Source: Candidatus Melainabacteria bacterium
GTDB taxonomy: Bacteria > Cyanobacteriota > Vampirovibrionia > 2-02-FULL-35-15
DNA: 64,000 nucleotides
NCBI GenBank assembly: GCA_016201905.1
Contig: JACQBQ010000056.1
Location: 33,693 to 97,692, forward strand
Reading direction: 5' to 3'
Shown: one piece after another, positions 8,403 to 16,841 of the stretch
How the letters are laid out: the number at the start of each line of letters is the position of its first letter
Position numbering within the stretch: position 1 is the stretch's first letter
Program-made: the position numbers and the translations under genes
The notes under the pieces: generated by a model
Databases searched by the model: none
Told to the model about the DNA's origin: nothing
What the model saw: only the letters and a program-made list of their open reading frames with translations

Positions 8403-9398
8403 TTATCTAGAGTGGATAATCTTTTTAGGTTTTATTGTGTTTAATATAGCAGTTAAAATACTTCCTACATTTTCTTTTGCCATTATGCCTTCATAGCTCA
8501 ATGTGACTCTATGTCTCAATACGTCAAAAATTAATTTTTCAATGTCTTCCATTTTTATATAATCTCTTCCGTTTATTAGTGCAAGTGCTTTTCCTGCCTG
8601 AGTAAGATTTAGTGATGCCCTGGGACTTGCACCAAAACTTATAAACTGTGAAACATTTTCTAGTTTATAATCCATTGGTGTTCTTGTAGCTGAAATTAAA
8701 TCAGCGATGAAATTTACAATGCTTGGATCTACATAAACCTTCTCTACTAGTCTTTGAAATTCTAAAAGCTCAGATTTTGTAATTATTTTTTTTATTTTAG
8801 GTAATTCTTCAGTACAGAATCTAGTTATGATTGCAATTTCTTCTTTTGCACTTGGGTATGAAATTATAAGCTTAAACATAAATCTATCTATTTGAGCTTC
8901 TGGAAGCTGGTAAGTCCCTTCGGCCTCAATAGGGTTTTGTGTAGCTAAAACAATAAATGGTTCTTCGATTTTATGAGATTTTTTTGCAATGGTTATCTGC
9001 TTTTCCTGCATGGCCTCAAGAAGCGCACTTTGAACTTTACTTGGGGCACGGTTTATCTCATCAGCTAAAATAAGATTTGCAAAAACTGGTCCAAGAATTG
9101 TTTCAAAATCATTTGTTTTTTGATTATAAATTTGTGTTCCGATTAAATCAGATGGTAGAAGATCCGGTGTAAATTGAACTCTCTGAAAATGCAAGTCAAG
9201 TACATCTGCAAAAGTCTTTAAGATAAGTGTCTTAGCTAAACCTGGCGGCCCTTCTAAAAGAATATGTCCACCGGCTAAAAGTCCAACCAGAACTCTCTCT
9301 AAAATATAGTCCTGACCTACGATAATTTTTTTTACTTCGTATAGTGCAGATTCAATTTTTTTAGCTGCTTCTTTGTATTCTGGTTTTATATCAGACAT
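8403..9398 (-). CDS. moxR: MoxR-family AAA+ ATPase
   Basis: MoxR ATPases act as chaperones that help assemble or activate partner proteins, often of von Willebrand A type. Walker A (LLEGPPGLAKT), Walker B with sensor (LILADEINRAP), ATQNPIEAEGTYQLPEAQIDRF and the C-terminal lid (SFGASPRASLNL) are all present, and the length of 331 aa is typical. I start at ATG 9398 (MSDIKPEY); an in-frame TTG lies six codons upstream at 9416. TATAAT at 9413-9408 sits just upstream of the ATG, so the mRNA may be nearly leaderless. No vWA or DUF58 partner is adjacent. The preceding minus-strand gene at 9424-10128 is a hypothetical. Confidence 0.92.
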   Translation of the reverse strand: MSDIKPEYKEAAKKIESALYEVKKIIVGQDYILERVLVGLLAGGHILLEGPPGLAKTLILKTFADVLDLHFQRVQFTPDLLPSDLIGTQIYNQKTNDFETILGPVFANLILADEINRAPSKVQSALLEAMQEKQITIAKKSHKIEEPFIVLATQNPIEAEGTYQLPEAQIDRFMFKLIISYPSAKEEIAIITRFCTEELPKIKKIITKSELLEFQRLVEKVYVDPSIVNFIADLISATRTPMDYKLENVSQFISFGASPRASLNLTQAGKALALINGRDYIKMEDIEKLIFDVLRHRVTLSYEGIMAKENVGSILTAILNTIKPKKIIHSR

Positions 9399-9423
9399 GA
9401 CATAGATATTATACAAAAGTTGC

Positions 9424-10128
9424 TTATGCTGCCTTGTTCTTTTTTGTAATGATTGGGTCTTCTTGTACTTTGTTTCTTTGTACTAATGACCAGCTTCTAT
9501 TGCTGGCTATTCTTTCTAAGACTATACTTTCAGCTATATAAAATTCACCGTCATATAACCTAAATGTACCTCGCTTACTTCCATCAAATGTGTTTATGTA
9601 TTCACCTTGCCCATTGGAATCTGTAATTTTATTAGTGTCAGCGTGTTTTGTTAGAGGTTCAGAATTGAAAGGCAATATATCAGGATGATAGCTAGTTTCA
9701 AAACTGTCAGGTATTCCTAATTCATTTTTACAAACCTGTTCTATTGGATCAAGTGATTCAGATTGAATTACATCTGGAATTAAATCATCTGATTTCTTCT
9801 CATATGGTTCAAAAGAGTGTAGAGCAATCAATGCTCCCTCAAATCTATAATAAACTTCGTTTAGTGGATTATTACTTTTATGAAAATTGCCATCATTAGA
9901 ATAATATCCATAGCTCCAGCCTTTATAAGTCAATTTAACCCCATCCCCACAAACAAAGCTAGTATCTGCGCTATTAACGGTATTTGGATACCTTGGAAGA
10001 TCCTCTGTATCTTTACCGGTAAAATAAATTTTGTCTCCAATTTTATAAACCGTAGGCAGTTGGTTTCCTATCAGTGTTGGAAGATATAGTTTTATTGCTC
10101 CACTTATAGCTCGAAAGTTAATTCCCAT
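9424..10128 (-). CDS. Hypothetical protein
   Basis: 234-aa protein that I do not recognise. It starts at an ATG and has no signal peptide or membrane segment. It is rich in Y, N, D and S, with strand-like stretches (YKIGDKIYFTGKDTE, KLTYKGWSYGYY) and a second cluster (GTFRLYDGEFYIAESIVLERI) followed by a basic tail. It ends 25 bp before the moxR start and lies about 105 bp downstream of dnaJ on the same strand, so all three could be co-transcribed. Function cannot be inferred. Confidence 0.6.
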   Translation of the reverse strand: MGINFRAISGAIKLYLPTLIGNQLPTVYKIGDKIYFTGKDTEDLPRYPNTVNSADTSFVCGDGVKLTYKGWSYGYYSNDGNFHKSNNPLNEVYYRFEGALIALHSFEPYEKKSDDLIPDVIQSESLDPIEQVCKNELGIPDSFETSYHPDILPFNSEPLTKHADTNKITDSNGQGEYINTFDGSKRGTFRLYDGEFYIAESIVLERIASNRSWSLVQRNKVQEDPIITKKNKAA

Positions 10129-10233
10129 AACAATTTGAATCTAGCAGATAAAAATTAAAACTTTTCCTTTTTCTTAGAATTTCTTTAGATTTGGGAGATT
10201 AAATTTGTTTAATATAATACCAAAAGCATAATC

Positions 10234-11313
10234 TTAAGGAAAAAACCCCTTCTTTTTCCCTTGCTGGACCTCAGCTAACTTTTCAAATATTTTTCTTTCT
10301 TCAGCAGAAAGTTTGGTTGGAGTTTCAACTGTAATCTCTACAAGCTCATCACCACGTCTTGCTGGATTATTTAGTTTTGGTACACCCAGACCTGGCATTC
10401 TAAGTACTGTTCCTGTCTGGACGCCAGCAGGAATGGATAAGCTTTTTTCACCGTCTGTTGTTGGGACTTTTATATGTCCGCCAAGAGCTGCCTGAGCAAA
10501 TGAAATCTTGTGTTCAATAATAATATCCATTCCATCTCTTTTAAATACTTCATGCTCTTTTACGTTTATGATGACATAGAGATCTCCTGGTGGTCCGCCT
10601 TTTCTTCCTGCATCTCCCTTTCCACCCCAGCGAAGCCTTGCACCATCGTCTACACCGCATGGAATCTTAACATCAATTGTCTTTTTAATTCTTTTTTGTC
10701 CTTTGCCGTTACATTCTGAACAAGCCTGCTCAACAATTTTTCCACTTCCATTGCAGCTTGGGCATGTACCGATTTGTGTAACCTGACCAAAAAATGATTC
10801 TGAAACCATCCTTACTTCACCTAGACCATTGCAGCTTCTACAGTCTTTTAATTTTGATCCTGGTTTTGCTCCTGTCCCTTTACAGATAGCACACTCTTCA
10901 AGTGGCTGTGTGACAGCTTGTTTTGTACAGCCATTTATGGCCTCAAGAAATTCTATTACAAGTTCATATCTTATATCTGTACCACGTTCAGGACCAGTAG
11001 TTGTTCGATGGGCTCTTGTTTGCCCAAAAAACTGTGAAAAAATATCACTTAAATCCCCAAATCCAAAATCAAACTCAGTGCCACCAGCGCCACGAAAGCC
11101 GTTCATGCCATACTGATCGTATATAGTTCTTTTTTGTGGATCGCTCAGAATCTCATATGCTTGATTTACTCCTTTAAAAGTTTCTTCATTGCCTGTTTCT
11201 TTATTGTCAGGATGATATTGCCTTGCCTTCTGCCTGAATGCTTTTTTAATCTCGTCGTCTGTAGCATCACGACTTACACCCAATATTTCATATAAATCTT
11301 TTGCTTGTGCCAT
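10234..11313 (-). CDS. dnaJ: Chaperone DnaJ (Hsp40)
   Basis: Co-chaperone that stimulates DnaK ATPase and delivers unfolded substrates. The 359-aa protein has a J domain at residues 1-70 with HPD (RQYHPDN), a G/F-rich linker ([10 protein letters not shown]), a zinc-binding domain with four CxxCxGxG motifs ([32 protein letters not shown]) and the C-terminal substrate domain. It is a full type I DnaJ. dnaK and grpE are not in the window. R1 lies just upstream, leaving little room for a promoter. Confidence 0.97.
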   Translation of the reverse strand: MAQAKDLYEILGVSRDATDDEIKKAFRQKARQYHPDNKETGNEETFKGVNQAYEILSDPQKRTIYDQYGMNGFRGAGGTEFDFGFGDLSDIFSQFFGQTRAHRTTTGPERGTDIRYELVIEFLEAINGCTKQAVTQPLEECAICKGTGAKPGSKLKDCRSCNGLGEVRMVSESFFGQVTQIGTCPSCNGSGKIVEQACSECNGKGQKRIKKTIDVKIPCGVDDGARLRWGGKGDAGRKGGPPGDLYVIINVKEHEVFKRDGMDIIIEHKISFAQAALGGHIKVPTTDGEKSLSIPAGVQTGTVLRMPGLGVPKLNNPARRGDELVEITVETPTKLSAEERKIFEKLAEVQQGKKKGFFP

Positions 11314-11352
11314 GGTTTTTATTATACCGGAGGAATAGATCTAAAGTAATAC

Positions 11353-11446
11353 GTCATTGCGAGGAAGTACAAAGTACTGACGAAGCAATCTCACTGGCTT
11401 TTTCACGATTTTGAGATTGCCACGTCGCTTCGCTCCTCGCAATGAC
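11353..11446. repeat. R1 palindromic repeat, copy 1
   Basis: Outer inverted arms GTCATTGCGAGGA and TCCTCGCAATGAC enclose inner arms of the GCAATCTC/GAGATTGC type. It lies between the dnaJ start and the pyrF stop. Four other R1 copies occur in the window (18523, 29861 half-copy, 35803, 50809). Confidence 0.85.
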
Positions 11447-11448
11447 AT

Positions 11449-12201
11449 TTAACATTTGTCTTTTAATGCAGATTCAATTTCATCCAACACTTTTTCTGTA
11501 GCTTCTGCTGGATCTCTTGCTCCTGTAACTGGTCTTCCAATTACAATGTGGGTTGCTCCATTATTAATAGCATCTTTTGGTGTAGCAATTCTTTCTTGGT
11601 CATTACTTTCTGCCCACAGAGGTCTTACTCCAGGTGTGACAATTAAAAAGTTTTTATTATTCTTGCTCAGCTCACGAATTATTTTTGCTTCATTTGGAGA
11701 GCAAATGATACCATCTAAGTTTATTTGCAGGGCAAACTGTGCAAGATGTAAAACATATTCATCAATCTGAGCTTTTACTTTTAAATCGTTTTGTAAAACG
11801 TCATTTGTAATGCTTGTTAAAACTGTAACTCCAAGTAACTTAGGTGTCTGTAAATCATTTTCATTTGCAGTTTGAATTAATGAGTTTTTTGCAGCCTCTA
11901 ACATTTTTTTTCCACCGGACATATAAACATTTAACATATCCACTCTATGTTTTACCATGTTTGAAACAGCTTTGCTGACAGTGTTTGGAATATCTAAAAA
12001 CTTCCCATCAAAAAAAACTTTATTTCCATGCTCTTTGATTCTTTCAATTATTTTTGGTCCAAGGCCTGTAAAAAGTTCTAGTCCTACCTTAAAATACCCA
12101 ACTTTACTAGAAAGTTTTTCTATTAGCTTTAGAGCTTCATCTTCCCTTGAAGTATCTAATGCAATTATTAAATGTTCTTTTGCATTTGTTTTAATTGTCA
12201 T
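11449..12201 (-). CDS. pyrF: Orotidine 5'-phosphate decarboxylase
   Basis: Last step of UMP synthesis: OMP to UMP plus CO2. Family motifs are IIALDTS at the N-terminus, the catalytic DGKFLDIPNTV (Asp-x-Lys-x-x-Asp type) around residue 65, VTPGVRP and IVIGRPVTGA for phosphate binding. I start at ATG 12201 (MTIKTNAKEHL, 250 aa). A GTG seven codons upstream would add MIFPVKQ, which is encoded by repeat R2 and is not family-like. The R2 element ends 7 nt before this ATG and may control translation. Confidence 0.94.
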   Translation of the reverse strand: MTIKTNAKEHLIIALDTSREDEALKLIEKLSSKVGYFKVGLELFTGLGPKIIERIKEHGNKVFFDGKFLDIPNTVSKAVSNMVKHRVDMLNVYMSGGKKMLEAAKNSLIQTANENDLQTPKLLGVTVLTSITNDVLQNDLKVKAQIDEYVLHLAQFALQINLDGIICSPNEAKIIRELSKNNKNFLIVTPGVRPLWAESNDQERIATPKDAINNGATHIVIGRPVTGARDPAEATEKVLDEIESALKDKC

Positions 12202-12208
12202 TTGTTTT

Positions 12209-12292
12209 ACCGGAAAAATCACGGCTCAAACATGATTTTTCCTTTTCCTCCACGGCACTCAGGATATTGCTTCTCGCAACATCCTTCGCTTA
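12209..12292 (-). repeat. R2 leader element upstream of pyrF
   Basis: On the minus strand: TAAGCGAA, hairpin 1 (GGATGTTGC-GAGAA-GCAATATCC), purine-rich linker, hairpin 2 (GGAAAAATCATG...CGTGATTTTTCC), then 7 nt to the pyrF ATG. Compared with other R2 copies, both stems carry compensatory changes. Confidence 0.8.
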
Positions 12293-12326
12293 TTGACTTA
12301 TATCTTTGTATAGTTAAGCTTATCAT

Positions 12327-13673
12327 CTACTTTCCTGCCACTGTTAAACTTTCTATTAGAAATCCTGGGAATAGCTCTGCTCCACCAACCCATTCCCTGT
12401 CACTTGATATTTCCTGAATGTTCTTTAAAACTTCAAATATATTTCCTGCAATCATACAATTTTTAATTCTACCCTGGATGTTCCCATCCTTTACCTTAAA
12501 CCCTAAGTCAATGCCTACGTTAAACTCTCCAGCTAGGGTGTTTGATTGACCAGCACCTAATACCTGGTCAATAATTATCCCATCTTTTATATTTTTAATA
12601 ATATCCTTTGAATCTGTTTTTCCACCTTCTATTAAAACAGAGGTCAGCTCGGGTGTGGGACTTGTACTTAAAGATGCCTTAAATCCGTTTCCTGTAGAAG
12701 TCAAGGTTACGTAATCTTGCTTTTGTGATCTAAGTTTACTGCCTGATGACAAATCAAAATAAAAAGAGTTTATTACGCCATTTTTTATTAAAGTTTTTCT
12801 TTGAGTTTTTATTCCCTCATCATCAAAATCCGCCTTTTGTACTCCAATACCTGGATCTTCTATAAACGTGAGCTTTTTGTCAAAGAGTTCTTTATTTAGT
12901 TTACCTACTAAGGGAGAAATGCCCTGTTGGATTACTTTGCCGTTAAATATGACAGCCAGAATATATCCAAAAATACTTGCTGTTGCATCAGGTGTAAAAA
13001 AGACCTGGTATTTGTTCGTTTCCAAAGAAATATTTTCTTTGGAGAAGTTTAATTTTTCAAATATTTTTTTGCTTATTTCTTTTTCATCTGGAAAATCTTC
13101 TAAACTACTTTTACCTTTGTAAATCCCTAAAAAATCTTCTCCCCTCACCAGATGTGCATACAAACTACTTGAATAAACAGATTTCTCTCTCTTACCAGTG
13201 ACACCATTTGAATTTAAATAAATAGTTTCACCATATCCAAGATTAAATCCTCCACTTATAAGCAAATCTTTATGAAACGTTTTTAGTTGTTCAATTACAG
13301 CAGTTCCTCTTTCCACAAGGTTTTCAAGAGGCAGTTCTGGATTTGTGAGTTTTTGGTTTTGAGTTCTAAGATTTTCTTTTGAAAGCTCAAATGTAGCAAT
13401 TGGTCCAAACTCACTTGCTTCAACTGCTGTAGTTACAACTTTTTCAAGAGCTTCAGGATCTGTTGTACTTGAAGTTCCTATTTTTTTATTTTTAATTAGC
13501 CTGATTGAAATACCTGTACTTTGATTGCTTTCAAGGGTTTTAAGTTTGTTATTTTCAAAATTTATTGGGTTTTCTGTCCACGAAGACTGAATTATCTCAG
13601 CTTCAGATGCACCATTGTTTTTTGCTAGCTTTAATATTTTTTCAAGTTTTGAGTGTTTTAGTTCTGTTTGCAT
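12327..13673 (-). CDS. pmbA: TldD/PmbA family protein, PmbA (TldE) type
   Basis: TldD/TldE heterodimers degrade peptides (microcin maturation, CcdA turnover). This 448-aa protein has the family fold markers SGISIRLIKNKKIGTSS (residues 52-68 region) and the C-terminal GAGQSNTLAGEFNVGIDLGFKV and AGNIFEVLKNI. It lacks the HExxH zinc motif of TldD, so it is the non-catalytic PmbA/TldE-type subunit. No tldD partner is in the window. It is separated from pyrF downstream by 34 bp plus the R2 element. The start ATG at 13673 gives a normal family length. Confidence 0.9.
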   Translation of the reverse strand: MQTELKHSKLEKILKLAKNNGASEAEIIQSSWTENPINFENNKLKTLESNQSTGISIRLIKNKKIGTSSTTDPEALEKVVTTAVEASEFGPIATFELSKENLRTQNQKLTNPELPLENLVERGTAVIEQLKTFHKDLLISGGFNLGYGETIYLNSNGVTGKREKSVYSSSLYAHLVRGEDFLGIYKGKSSLEDFPDEKEISKKIFEKLNFSKENISLETNKYQVFFTPDATASIFGYILAVIFNGKVIQQGISPLVGKLNKELFDKKLTFIEDPGIGVQKADFDDEGIKTQRKTLIKNGVINSFYFDLSSGSKLRSQKQDYVTLTSTGNGFKASLSTSPTPELTSVLIEGGKTDSKDIIKNIKDGIIIDQVLGAGQSNTLAGEFNVGIDLGFKVKDGNIQGRIKNCMIAGNIFEVLKNIQEISSDREWVGGAELFPGFLIESLTVAGK

Positions 13674-13797
13674 TTAACATTTTTATCTTTTCTTTATAAT
13701 TCAGATTAAATTTTTCTAATAATTTATTTTTTACCATGTTTGTTTGTTATTATCAAATTGTACTTTAAGTAGAACAATATTTTATAGAGGGTAAAGC

Positions 13798-14310
13798 ATG
13801 CAAATACAAGTACAGGGAATATTAGAAAAAACAACTGTATTTGTTAATGCTGTACATAAACCTGTATTAGAAGCAAGAGAGGCAAAAAAAGGGAATACCT
13901 CTACATTTAATAATTTTTCATTTGCAATGGCTCATACTGCTATAGAAGATCATAATGAGCTTGATTTACTAACACAAAGACAAGTTGCAAATCATGCTAA
14001 CTCAGTGTTTGCTGCTCATAGTAATTTAGCTAAAAGCATTACACCATTTTTAACTTTTCCGGCACGTGATCTAAGACAAATTCTAACTGCTGTAAAAAAT
14101 AACTCAGAAATATTTAATGATCTTCCACCTGATGTTGCAGGTGGATTTGCAGATATACTTGAACTGTTTTCCACCAGTGTTTCTAACAGTATCTTAGGCA
14201 ATATAAAACCGCAAGAAGTACAACAATTCCAGGCACTTAATCAGTTACGAAGTGAATTTGCTCTTTCATCAGTGGCTAGCTTTTTTAGAGATTTGGCTTC
14301 TAAAAAATAA
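13798..14310 (+). CDS. Hypothetical helical protein
   Basis: 170-aa protein, not recognised. It starts at ATG after a GAGGG ribosome site. The sequence looks all-helical and soluble, with no signal peptide (LLTQRQVANHANSVFAAHSNLAKS; DLRQILTAVKNNSEIFNDL). It is a lone plus-strand gene between two minus-strand genes. It resembles the other unassigned 100-240-aa soluble proteins of this window in composition rather than any family I know. Confidence 0.65.
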   Translation: MQIQVQGILEKTTVFVNAVHKPVLEAREAKKGNTSTFNNFSFAMAHTAIEDHNELDLLTQRQVANHANSVFAAHSNLAKSITPFLTFPARDLRQILTAVKNNSEIFNDLPPDVAGGFADILELFSTSVSNSILGNIKPQEVQQFQALNQLRSEFALSSVASFFRDLASKK

Positions 14311-14328
14311 ATTTAAACTCAACTATTT

Positions 14329-14988
14329 TTAAACCAGCCCTATAAAAAAATAAAACCAGATTGAAATATTTAAACAAAAAATCCCCATGGCAATACCACC
14401 GCAGACATCAGTAAAATAATGATGGTTTAAGTATATTCGTGAAACTACTATAATGGATGACATGAATAATGCTATTAAATACCATGGTAAAAAAGGTATA
14501 AGCCCCTGTAAAAGCACAGCACTAAAAAAGTAAATTGGTATACTTGCCATAATATGACCACTTGGAAAGCAGTAGCTAAGCCTTCTTCTAATACCAGGAT
14601 CCATATGTTCTGGCCTTGTCCTTTTATAAACAAGTTTTAGCAGCCTATTGAAACCCCATGAAAAAATTAATACAAACAAAATAGCTATAACCAGTGAAAA
14701 TTTGTGTTTTACAAGGAAAAAAATAATGGAAAGTATAATTGAAAATAAAATATGAAATATTGCATTTCCAAAAATTGAAAAATCTTCAGCATGAGTTTTA
14801 ATAAAACTTTCTTCTGTACTGGATGCCCACTGGGAAACTGATTTGTCAAGAGACTGCCAGAAAGGTTTTTTATAGTTAAAAGCTAAAATTATAAATAATA
14901 CAATTGATGCTAAGAAAGTTATTTGATCTGTTGCTAATCTTGCGACAAAATGGTTTAGTGATGAGATTGGATGGAGTAAAAAATACAT
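14329..14988 (-). CDS. PAP2-family membrane phosphatase
   Basis: Integral membrane phosphatase of the type 2 phosphatidic acid phosphatase/undecaprenyl-pyrophosphatase superfamily. All three catalytic motifs are present: KLVYKRTRP (KxxxxxxRP), PSGH, and SRIYLNHHYFTD (SRxxxxxHxxxD). About six transmembrane helices are visible. I use ATG 14988 (MYFLLHPISS); a GTG at 15030 would overlap the end of ubiD by 22 nt and is possible. The likely substrate is a lipid phosphate such as undecaprenyl pyrophosphate or phosphatidic acid; the sequence alone does not decide. Confidence 0.88.
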   Translation of the reverse strand: MYFLLHPISSLNHFVARLATDQITFLASIVLFIILAFNYKKPFWQSLDKSVSQWASSTEESFIKTHAEDFSIFGNAIFHILFSIILSIIFFLVKHKFSLVIAILFVLIFSWGFNRLLKLVYKRTRPEHMDPGIRRRLSYCFPSGHIMASIPIYFFSAVLLQGLIPFLPWYLIALFMSSIIVVSRIYLNHHYFTDVCGGIAMGIFCLNISIWFYFFIGLV

Positions 14989-15008
14989 AATATAAAATAT
15001 ATTATGGC

Positions 15009-16622
15009 TTACAATCCATACTCTTTCCACCTGTTTGTTACTAAGCCTTTTGTTGCTTCATCCATGACCATTTCACTGGGCCACTCTCGTATATATCCTT
15101 CTGATTTCCATTTACGTGTAGCATCCAGTCCCATTTTTCCGGATATAGCCATAGTGCTTGCAGCATGATCAAGAATATCTGTAGGACCTTCAGTAAAAAC
15201 AGAATCTCTTTTTGGATCTGTGTTTGAGAAAACATGAAATGCTAAATTAGATAGGTTATGAATATCTATGTCATCATCTACCACGATGACATACTTGGTG
15301 AACATCATTTGCCCCATACCCCATATTGCATTTATAACTTTTTTCCCGTGAGCAGGATATTTTTTCTTTATGCTTATAATGGCACAGTTATGAAAAACTC
15401 CTTCAAGAGGTAGATTTAAATCTACAACTTCTGGTAAAAAGACTCTAATTAATGGCAAAAATATTTGTTCTGTAGCTTTGCCCATATAACAATCTTCCAT
15501 TGGTGGCTTACCTACAATGATGGTTGTATAAATGGGATCTTTTTTATGTGTCATTGCTGTAATGTGAAACTCTGGAAACATTCCTGCTAAACTATAAAAA
15601 CCCGTATGATCTCCAAATGGCCCTTCTGTCGTAAGCTCGTTTAAATCTACATAACCTTCTAAAACAATTTCACTTGTTGCTGGAACTTCAAGATCTACAG
15701 TTTTGCACTTTACAAGCTCAACAGGTGAACCCCTTAAAAATCCTGCAAAAAGGAACTCATCTACTCCTGGTGGAAGTGGTGCCGATGCTGAATACATAAC
15801 AGCCGGATCGCAGCCTATAGCTACAGCTACTTCCATTTTCCTTTTACCGGAAAAATCTTGTTCAAGGCGAGATTTTTCTTTATCTTTTGCTTGTCTTTCT
15901 TTTAATAAAACAGATGACTTAGCATTGGTAAGATCACCATTTGCTTCTATTTCTAGTCCTAACTTATCTGTTTTTTGACCTCTTACTTCTACTCCTTCTT
16001 CCCCGGCTGCTTTCTCAAGATAATTCTGTGCTCCATCGTGGTGCTTATGCCAGTGCATACAGGTAGTAGTATTATTAATTTTTTGAAGGCGATACATTCC
16101 AACATTTCTAGTACCGGTTTTTGGATCTTTTGTAACTACTACTGTCATTGTTATAAATGGGGCAGCATCACCAGGCCATGCAGTAATGATTGGCAGCTTA
16201 TCCAGCATTGGTTCCTCTTGATTGGTTATCACTACTTCCTGGCAGGGTGCACTGCTGACAATTTTTGGAGGAAATGAAGCAGCTTCAGCTAGCTTTGGAA
16301 GCATGCTTAGTTTTCCAAGGAGGTCATCAGGTATTTTTTTATCTAGGAACTTTTCAATCCTTTCAGCAATCTCTTTAAATGAATTGACACCCAAGGCAAG
16401 ATTCATTCTTTTATAAGAACCTAGGGTATTAATTAAAAGTGGAATCTGATACCCCGAAACGTTTTCAAAAAGTAAGGCTTTATTTTTTTCAGTGGCACCC
16501 TTTGAGAGGCGATTAGTTATTTCAGAAATTTCAAGGTAAGGGCTAACTGGACAAATTATACGGACAAGCTCTCCAAGCTCCTCGAGTTTTTTTAAAAATG
16601 TTCTTAAATCTCTGTATGCCAT
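15009..16622 (-). CDS. ubiD: UbiD-family decarboxylase with an insertion
   Basis: Prenyl-FMN-dependent (de)carboxylase family, with members in ubiquinone/menaquinone biosynthesis and aromatic acid metabolism. Start chosen at ATG 16622 (MAYRDLRTFLKKLEELGEL), the usual UbiD N-terminus, giving 537 aa; the open frame runs 71 codons further upstream through repeat R2. Family marks are NVGMYRLQ, MHWHKH, VAIGCDPAVMYSASAPLPPG, EGPFGDHTGFYS and IYTTIIVGKPPMED. Between YLEKAAGEEG and KMEVAVAIG there are about 50 extra residues, highly charged, that include a translated R2 hairpin. The cofactor-making partner UbiX is not in the window. Confidence 0.9.
   Translation of the reverse strand: MAYRDLRTFLKKLEELGELVRIICPVSPYLEISEITNRLSKGATEKNKALLFENVSGYQIPLLINTLGSYKRMNLALGVNSFKEIAERIEKFLDKKIPDDLLGKLSMLPKLAEAASFPPKIVSSAPCQEVVITNQEEPMLDKLPIITAWPGDAAPFITMTVVVTKDPKTGTRNVGMYRLQKINNTTTCMHWHKHHDGAQNYLEKAAGEEGVEVRGQKTDKLGLEIEANGDLTNAKSSVLLKERQAKDKEKSRLEQDFSGKRKMEVAVAIGCDPAVMYSASAPLPPGVDEFLFAGFLRGSPVELVKCKTVDLEVPATSEIVLEGYVDLNELTTEGPFGDHTGFYSLAGMFPEFHITAMTHKKDPIYTTIIVGKPPMEDCYMGKATEQIFLPLIRVFLPEVVDLNLPLEGVFHNCAIISIKKKYPAHGKKVINAIWGMGQMMFTKYVIVVDDDIDIHNLSNLAFHVFSNTDPKRDSVFTEGPTDILDHAASTMAISGKMGLDATRKWKSEGYIREWPSEMVMDEATKGLVTNRWKEYGL
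15846..15879 (-). repeat. R2 hairpin 2 inside ubiD
   Basis: The second hairpin of R2 (GAAAAATC...GATTTTTCCGGT on the minus strand) is read in frame within the ubiD insertion, encoding about EKSRLEQDFSGK. It ends about 9 nt before an internal ATG (MEVAVAIG). Hairpin 1 is absent. Confidence 0.7.
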
Positions 16623-16759
16623 TATATTTGCCTTTACGAAACTATTATAAAATGTGGGTATAAAGAATCTACACATAGGTGATACAATGCCATCTGTATC
16701 TTGAGCAAGGAATGACATAGAAAGACAGATCATAAAGAAAGGCAGTAGATTAGGAATAT

Positions 16760-16833
16760 AAGCGAAGAATATTGCGATAAGCAACATTCTGAGCACCGAA
16801 AGAAAGAGAAAAAATCTAAACCTAGATTTTTTC
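16760..16833 (+). repeat. R2 leader element upstream of murA (degenerate copy)
   Basis: TAAGCGAA, hairpin 1 GAATATTGC-GATAA-GCAACATTC (one mismatch), purine linker, then a shortened hairpin 2 AATCTA...TAGATT, ending 8 nt before the murA ATG. It is the most diverged of the five full copies. Confidence 0.65.
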
Positions 16834-16841
16834 AAATAAAA

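Noticed and set aside
9399..9416. moxR start at TTG 9416
   Set aside because: ATG 9398 lies six codons in and the upstream codons overlap a TATAAT box.
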